Positions 4,536 through 8,753 of a stretch of 8,753 nucleotides of DNA are shown one piece after another (the stretch's first letter is position 1; the number at the start of each line of letters is the position of its first letter). The position numbers and the translations under genes were made by a program. Origin of the DNA: Hyphomonadaceae bacterium (lineage in GTDB: Bacteria > Pseudomonadota > Alphaproteobacteria > Caulobacterales > Hyphomonadaceae). Under the pieces are notes generated by a model. It worked only from the letters and a program-made list of their open reading frames with translations, did no database searches and was not told the origin of the DNA. The stretch is from positions 1 through 8,753 of the forward strand of contig JAUYSA010000435.1 in assembly GCA_030696545.1 (NCBI GenBank). The letters run 5' to 3'.

Positions 4536-5165
4536 CTAGAATTTCAGTCCCAGAGCAACAGTCGTGCCCGTGACATCGACTTCGTCGAAGCCATACCAGG
4601 TATAGTCCGCACGGAGCTCAAGATTTTCCGTGATATCAAACGTCACACCGGCCCCGGCCGTGAAGCCGTCCTCAGCATCTTCAGCGATCGTGAACTGATT
4701 GCCGCCAGGCGTAACGGCATTGGCGTTCACTTCAGCATAGGCATAACCCGCACGCGCCGAGATCTCGAACCTGTCCGCAACCGGGAAGACTGCACGCGCA
4801 TAAGCGGCCGCCATGAAATCGAGGCCAAGGTCGCCCGAGACATTGATGATGTCTGTAAAGTCACCGTCATTGTTGTCGTCGAAGTCGAGATCGTCTTCAT
4901 CGGAATCAAAATCGAAATCGCCGTCATCGATGCCTGCCGAAAGATCCGCCTCGATGCCAAACATCGGGGTCATCTGAAGCCCGACGCGTGCCGTGATTGC
5001 GTTGGTGTCGACTTCATAGCCCGTATTATTGGCCTCGAAGTTCAGCCAGCTGTATCCGCCCTGGACATAAAGCCCGCCGCTTTCGGTCTGCGCGCTGGCC
5101 GCGCCGGCTACGCCGACCGCTATTGCCGCGCAGCATGCCGCGCGACGCAGAATTTGGGAGATCAT
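4536..5165 (-). CDS. Outer-membrane beta-barrel protein (OmpA/Omp25-like porin family)
   Basis: The 209-residue product is an exported 8-stranded-type outer-membrane barrel. I chose ATG 5165 (MISQILRR...) because AGGAG lies 8 bases upstream and a standard signal peptide follows, with probable cleavage after ASA (residue 25, before QTESG). An upstream extension to 5276 has no signal-like features. Barrel strands are recognisable as alternating patterns: GLYVQGGYSWLNFEA (31-45), NAITARVGLQMTPMFGIEAD (55-74), DFMAAAYARAVFP (116-128), RFEISARAGYAYAEV (132-146), and LELRADYTWYGFDEV (182-196). The C-terminus TTVALGLKF ends in Phe, the usual assembly signal. Residues 79-105 form an extreme Asp-rich loop ending DDNNDGDFTD, which resembles a calcium-binding loop. 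It is convergent with the 4303 gene and has its own perfect EcfG promoter match. Specific function unknown; structural or stress-related envelope role likely. Confidence 0.82.
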   Translation of the reverse strand: MISQILRRAACCAAIAVGVAGAASAQTESGGLYVQGGYSWLNFEANNTGYEVDTNAITARVGLQMTPMFGIEADLSAGIDDGDFDFDSDEDDLDFDDNNDGDFTDIINVSGDLGLDFMAAAYARAVFPVADRFEISARAGYAYAEVNANAVTPGGNQFTIAEDAEDGFTAGAGVTFDITENLELRADYTWYGFDEVDVTGTTVALGLKF

Positions 5166-5209
5166 GGGAGTTGCTCCTGGAAGTGTGTGTATGAGTGCAG
5201 CTGCAGCCA

Positions 5210-5234
5210 AACGCCGCGAATTATGGCCGGTTCC
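5210..5234 (-). promoter_or_regulatory. EcfG (general stress sigma) promoter of the outer-membrane protein gene
   Basis: Read on the minus strand: GGAAC (5234-5230), 16 bases, CGTT (5213-5210), a perfect consensus match. It is ~45 bases before the ATG at 5165, leaving a ~38-base leader with the AGGAG site. A CATAAT box (5225-5220) lies within the spacer and could serve sigma-70, but has no good -35 partner. Confidence 0.7.
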
Positions 5235-5319
5235 TGCGCCCAGGTTTACGCCCGGCCCGTGTGGGCGCGGCGACACGCTTTTTGCTAGTTAACGTCCAAA
5301 TCCCCGCGAACCCGCTGGG

Positions 5320-5347
5320 ATGACAGAGGGGCAAGCCCTGCTATAAG
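5320..5347 (+). promoter_or_regulatory. Sigma-70-type promoter of prmA
   Basis: ATGACA (5320-5325, 5 of 6) and TATAAG (5342-5347, 5 of 6) are separated by 16 bases. Transcription would begin near 5354, about 20 bases before the prmA ATG at 5375. The leader holds no strong Shine-Dalgarno site. Confidence 0.55.
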
Positions 5348-5374
5348 GCGCGCGCCCTCCGAAACGGATCACCC

Positions 5375-6238
5375 ATGTATCGCGTGCATTGCCTCCTCCC
5401 CCGCGCCGAAGCCGAACGCCTGTCGGATATCCTGACCGACATGGACCCCTCGCCTGCTTCCGCCGTCTCAGTCGAGGAAGCCTCAAAGGTCTCGTGGAGC
5501 CTTGATGCCTTCTGCGTCGACGAGGAGCTGGCAAAGGAAGCCGCCACGATCATCGAGCGTGAAATCCCCTCGGCCCGGGCCGCTGTCCAGAAGCTGGATG
5601 ACAAGGACTGGGTTGCCGTCAGCCTCGCCGGCCTGCCTGCTGTCCACGCCGGGCCGTTCGTGGTGGCCGGCTGGCATGAGCTTGCGCATCTGGAAGGCGG
5701 CAAGATCCCCGTCTGGATCGAGGCTGGACCGGCTTTCGGCACAGGCCATCACGGCACCACCAAGGGCTGCCTCGAAGCCCTTGCGCTCGAACTCAACCGC
5801 AAGCGCCCGCTGCGCGTGCTGGATGTCGGCACCGGCTCCGGCGTACTCGCGCTTGCGGCAGTCAAATACGGCGCAGGTTTCGCCCTCGGAACGGATATGG
5901 ACAAGGAGTCCATCCGCATCGCGAAAGAGAACGCGAAGAATAACACGGCCGGCCGCCGCCTGAAATTGATGCACGCGCGCGGCACTGGCCACCGCATGAT
6001 CCGCAACCATGCGCCCTACGATCTTGTGCTGGCCAATATCCTGGCCCGGCCCTTGGTCAGCCTCGCCCCCGAACTCGCGAGAATGGTGGCAAAGGGCGGC
6101 CGGGTGATCCTCTCCGGCCTGCTGACCCATCAGGAGCCTCAGGTACGCGCCGCCTATGCCGGACAGGGCCTTACACTGATAAACCGTCGCAGGCTCAATG
6201 GCTGGTCAACCCTGACCTATGCCCGGACCACCGTTTAG
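5375..6238 (+). CDS. prmA: Ribosomal protein L11 methyltransferase
   Basis: PrmA uses S-adenosylmethionine to methylate lysines and the N-terminus of ribosomal protein L11 in the cytoplasm. The 287 residues match the usual family length (~290). An N-terminal substrate-recognition domain (1-~100) is followed by the family hallmark PAFGTGHHGTTKGCLEAL (119-136). SAM-binding motif I is LDVGTGSGVLALAA (149-162), with the acidic loop GTDMDKESIRIAKEN (172-186). The characteristic active-site motif is ANILARPL (220-227), followed by GGRVILSGLL (241-250). Start ATG 5375 matches the family N-terminus (MYRVHCLLPR) and lies ~20 bases from a good promoter; no strong ribosome binding site is present. It is divergent from the outer-membrane protein gene. 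The aminopeptidase follows after 95 bases in which I see no clear promoter or terminator, so partial co-transcription is possible. Confidence 0.95.
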   Translation: MYRVHCLLPRAEAERLSDILTDMDPSPASAVSVEEASKVSWSLDAFCVDEELAKEAATIIEREIPSARAAVQKLDDKDWVAVSLAGLPAVHAGPFVVAGWHELAHLEGGKIPVWIEAGPAFGTGHHGTTKGCLEALALELNRKRPLRVLDVGTGSGVLALAAVKYGAGFALGTDMDKESIRIAKENAKNNTAGRRLKLMHARGTGHRMIRNHAPYDLVLANILARPLVSLAPELARMVAKGGRVILSGLLTHQEPQVRAAYAGQGLTLINRRRLNGWSTLTYARTTV

Positions 6239-6333
6239 GCGGCAGGAAATATTCTTTCTGGAAACTATCCCCGGTTAGCCCGGCTGGGATTACACTCGCC
6301 TCAACGTGTGCCCTCTTTCCAGCGTCGAGCATC

Positions 6334-8145
6334 ATGAGACAGACATACGAAGTCATCGGCGGCCCCACCGTTGGCCGGGCCAGCCTGCCGCTTCTGCGGG
6401 CGACGTTGAAGTCGCTTGCGTTGGACGGCCTCTACATTCCGCACGACGATGAATATCAGAATGAATACCTGCCAGCCTGCTATGAACGGCTCGCCTGGGC
6501 GACTGGCTTCACCGGCTCTGCGGGCGCGGCGTTCGTGTTCCAGAAGATGGCGATCGTCTTCGTCGATGGCCGCTACACACTGCAGGTGAAGCAACAGCTC
6601 GCGCCGAAGATTTTCGAGGTCGGCGATCTCGTTGACCTCGGCCCCTTCGGCTGGCTCGCGAAGCAGCAGCTTGCCGGACAGAAGGTCGGCTACGATCCGC
6701 GCCTGATGTCGCCGGATGCGCTCGACCGTCTGGTCGATGCGGCAAAGAAGGCCGGCGCCGAACTGGTCGCGACCGATCCGAACCCGATCGATCTTGCCTG
6801 GACAGATCGCCCGTCCGAACCAACGCACGCAGTCGTGCCGCATGACATCGCCTATGCCGGCGAAAGCTCGTCGTCGAAACGCGCACGACTCGGCAAGATG
6901 CTGGCCGACAGCAATATGGATGCGGCGGTGATTACGTCGCCTGCATCCATCGCCTGGCTGTTCAACATTCGCGGCGGCGACGTTTCGCGCACGCCCCTGC
7001 CGCTCGGCCGCGCCTTCCTGTTCTCTGATGGTCAGGCGGAGCTGTTCCTGCATCCGGCCAAGATCGGCTCGGAACTCGGCCAGCATCTCGGCAACGAAGT
7101 CGCCCTCCGCCCCGCCAACGAGATGGAGCGGCGCATGGCGAAGCTTCAGGGCAAGCGCGTGAGCGTTGACCCCTCGATGGCGTCGTCCTGGTTCTTCAAC
7201 GCGCTGGCCAAGGCCGGGGCCGAAACAGTGCGCCAGCAGGACCCGGTGATGCTGCCCCGCGCCCGCAAGAACGCGGTTGAAGTCGAAGGCTCGCGCAAGG
7301 CCCACCGCCGCGATGGCGCAGCCCTGTCGCGCTTCCTCCGCTGGTTCGAGGAGCATGGCCAGACCGGCGAAGTCACCGAGATCGACGCTGCCAAGAAGGT
7401 CGAGGAATTCCGCGAAGCGACGGGCGAACTGAAAGACCTCTCGTTCAACTCGATCTCCAGCGCTGGGCCGAACGGCGCGATCAACCATTATCGCCCGGAC
7501 ACGCAGACCAATCGCAAGCTCGCAAAGGGCACGCTCTTCCTGCTCGATAGCGGCGGCCAGTATCTCGACGGCACAACCGACGTCACACGCACGCTGGCGA
7601 TCGGCGAGCCGACCGAGGAAATGAAAGAGCGCAACACGCGCGTTCTGAAAGGCCACATCGCCCTCGCCCGCGTGCGCTATCCCAAGGGCACGACGGGCTC
7701 GCAGCTCGACGTACTCGCGCGCATGTCGCTGTGGGAAGCCGGCGTCGATTATGATCACGGCACGGGCCACGGCGTCGGTAGCTATCTCGGCGTTCACGAA
7801 GGCCCGCATCGCATCTCGAAAGTGGGCAACACGGTCGCGCTTGAACCCGGCATGATCGTCTCGAACGAGCCCGGCTATTACAAGGCCGACGCGTGGGGCA
7901 TCCGAATCGAGAACCTCATCGTCGTCACCGAAGCCAAGCCGATCCCCGGCGGCGACCGCGATATGCTGGGCTTCGAGACGCTGACGCTCGCCCCGCTCGA
8001 CAAGAAGCTGATCCTGCCCGGCCTGCTCTCCGAACAGGAATGGATCTGGATCGACCGCTATCATGCGCGCGTGCTTGCCGAAGTCGGCCCACTGCTCGGC
8101 GACGACGATCGCGCCTGGCTGGCCGAGGCGTGCAAGCCGCTCTAA
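6334..8145 (+). CDS. Xaa-Pro aminopeptidase (M24B, APP1-like three-domain form)
   Basis: This cytoplasmic metallopeptidase removes an N-terminal residue when the next one is proline. The 603-residue length fits the three-domain APP1 type (as in human XPNPEP1) rather than the ~440-residue E. coli PepP. Two creatinase-like N-terminal domains span roughly 14-155 and 180-310 (for example GFTGSAGAAFVFQKMAIVF, residues 58-76). The pita-bread catalytic domain covers ~320-540. All dinuclear metal ligands are visible: D405 (LLDSGG), D416 (DGTTDVTRT), H479 (GTGHGVG), E512 (SNEPGYY) and E526 (IRIENL). The accessory histidines H385 (INHYRP) and H488 (VHEGP) are also present. The start ATG 6334 has only a weak site but fits the N-terminus. 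A lipoprotein gene follows after 24 bases. A 587-codon minus-strand frame over this gene is a shadow. Confidence 0.95.
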   Translation: MRQTYEVIGGPTVGRASLPLLRATLKSLALDGLYIPHDDEYQNEYLPACYERLAWATGFTGSAGAAFVFQKMAIVFVDGRYTLQVKQQLAPKIFEVGDLVDLGPFGWLAKQQLAGQKVGYDPRLMSPDALDRLVDAAKKAGAELVATDPNPIDLAWTDRPSEPTHAVVPHDIAYAGESSSSKRARLGKMLADSNMDAAVITSPASIAWLFNIRGGDVSRTPLPLGRAFLFSDGQAELFLHPAKIGSELGQHLGNEVALRPANEMERRMAKLQGKRVSVDPSMASSWFFNALAKAGAETVRQQDPVMLPRARKNAVEVEGSRKAHRRDGAALSRFLRWFEEHGQTGEVTEIDAAKKVEEFREATGELKDLSFNSISSAGPNGAINHYRPDTQTNRKLAKGTLFLLDSGGQYLDGTTDVTRTLAIGEPTEEMKERNTRVLKGHIALARVRYPKGTTGSQLDVLARMSLWEAGVDYDHGTGHGVGSYLGVHEGPHRISKVGNTVALEPGMIVSNEPGYYKADAWGIRIENLIVVTEAKPIPGGDRDMLGFETLTLAPLDKKLILPGLLSEQEWIWIDRYHARVLAEVGPLLGDDDRAWLAEACKPL

Positions 8146-8169
8146 CGTGGCGAAGCTCTGGAGCCCAAC

Positions 8170-8643
8170 ATGAAACGCGACCCCGCCCCGGCAGGCCTTG
8201 CCGCCGTGCTGACCATTTTCCTGACGTCCTGCGCCTCACTCACCGCGCCTGAAAACGACAGGTCGTTTGCCGCGTGTCCAGCCTATGCACCTGCCTATCA
8301 GGTGACGGACGATTTCATGCGTACGTTCAATTCGAGGAACCCGGACGCATGGGCAGCGACGTTCCATTTTCCTTCAGTGAGGATTGCCAGCGGAAACGTT
8401 CGCATCATCAATTCAGCGGCGGACCTCGACCCGTTCAACAATCTCGAAGCGAGCGGCTGGCATCATTCGGGCTGGGCCAAGCGCGAGATCGTCCAGTGCG
8501 GCCCCACCAAGGCGCACATGCTGACCAACTTCGTGCGTTACCGTGCGGACGGCTCGGTCCTGTCGCAATTCGACTCGCTCTACATCGTTGAGTTCAAGAA
8601 CAGTCGCTGGGCGCTGACTGCACGCTCCAGCTTCGCTCCCTGA
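8170..8643 (+). CDS. Probable lipoprotein with NTF2/SnoaL-like domain
   Basis: The 157-residue product has a short basic N-terminus (MKRD), a hydrophobic stretch and a lipobox LTSC with the acceptor cysteine at residue 21, so it is probably a lipid-anchored envelope protein. Residues ~44-155 read like an NTF2/SnoaL-type cone: a helix VTDDFMRTFNSRNPDAWAAT (45-64), strands around RIASGNVRII (71-80), and a C-terminal sheet (KAHMLTNFVRYRADGS, LSQFDSLYIVEFKNSRWALT). Such domains bind or transform small molecules, but no catalytic residues stand out. ATG 8170 follows GGAG (8160-8163) by 6 bases and begins 24 bases after the aminopeptidase stop, so the two are probably co-transcribed. Function unknown; the lipoprotein call is firmer than the fold call. 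Confidence 0.7.
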   Translation: MKRDPAPAGLAAVLTIFLTSCASLTAPENDRSFAACPAYAPAYQVTDDFMRTFNSRNPDAWAATFHFPSVRIASGNVRIINSAADLDPFNNLEASGWHHSGWAKREIVQCGPTKAHMLTNFVRYRADGSVLSQFDSLYIVEFKNSRWALTARSSFAP

Positions 8644-8646
8644 CAC

Positions 8647-8753
8647 GTGGCGTCCATCCACTCCTCCCCCGGCGGTACGAAATTCGGCGAGGACCCGGAT
8701 CTCTACGACTATGCGCGTCCACCCTACCCGGCGGAACTGTTCGACTGGATACG
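8647..8753 (+). CDS. Start of a class I SAM-dependent methyltransferase (partial)
   Basis: The frame opens at GTG 8647, three bases after the TGA of the lipoprotein gene, and runs 35 codons to the window edge. Residues 13-34 (FGEDPDLYDYARPPYPAELF and on) match the N-terminal pattern of many SAM methyltransferases, where a Tyr-x-x-x-Arg-Pro-x-Tyr-Pro segment precedes the first helix. The SAM-binding glycine motif would lie outside the window. GTG is the only usual start codon in frame after the preceding TGA, and no clear ribosome binding site is seen, so translation is probably coupled to the upstream gene. The substrate cannot be told. Confidence 0.6.
   Translation, partial: MASIHSSPGGTKFGEDPDLYDYARPPYPAELFDWI

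Noticed and set aside
5281..5305. Possible CtrA site (TTAAC near 5289)
   Set aside because: The second half-site at the required spacing (TTAA-N7-TTAA) is missing.
5483..6130. 215-codon minus-strand frame over prmA
   Set aside because: prmA has clear family motifs on the plus strand; the minus frame shows none.
6239..6333. Promoter or terminator between prmA and the aminopeptidase
   Set aside because: A TACACT-like box and short GC stems exist, but no -35 partner and no T-run after a stem.
6301..8064. 587-codon minus-strand open frame
   Set aside because: It lies fully over the aminopeptidase gene, whose metal ligands and length are all intact; a high-GC shadow with no family motif.

Overview
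The window looks like a chromosomal piece of a GC-rich alphaproteobacterium, possibly of the Hyphomonadaceae/Caulobacterales side. The reasons are the strongly GC-ending codons, two matches to the alphaproteobacterial general-stress sigma factor (EcfG) promoter, and a REP-like palindrome of a kind common in these genomes. The family assignment is inference from style, not from a search.

Left end (1-1650, minus strand): a two-gene defence-type module. A 427-residue AAA/ABC-type ATPase is followed, with an 8-base overlap, by an HNH endonuclease that runs off the window. This is the Septu (PtuA/PtuB) arrangement. The ATPase starts at TTG behind a strong ribosome binding site. Sampled lines here are about 52% G+C, against about 68% in a sampled line of the right-hand genes, so the module was probably acquired horizontally.

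Middle (1750-4530, plus strand): a run of small proteins with no recognisable family. There is a 78-residue coiled-coil protein, then five very hydrophilic, probably disordered proteins of 50-74 residues, and one possible membrane-anchored protein of uncertain C-terminus. Between them lie a large REP/BIME-like double palindrome (2111-2250) with a partial copy (2752-2769), a long imperfect inverted repeat (3082-3133), and a terminator-like hairpin overlapping a stress promoter (4207-4265).

Centre (4500-5350): a perfect bidirectional terminator separates the last disordered protein from a convergent outer-membrane beta-barrel gene. Both of these genes have a full match to the EcfG promoter consensus (GGAAC-N16/17-CGTT), so they may be co-induced by the PhyR-NepR-EcfG general stress response. 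A third, weaker match precedes the 3779 gene.

Right side (5320-8753, plus strand): housekeeping genes. prmA (ribosomal protein L11 methyltransferase) has a good sigma-70 promoter. It is followed by a 603-residue Xaa-Pro aminopeptidase, a small NTF2-like lipoprotein, and the start of a class I SAM-dependent methyltransferase.

No tRNA, rRNA, CRISPR array, transposase or integrase was seen.
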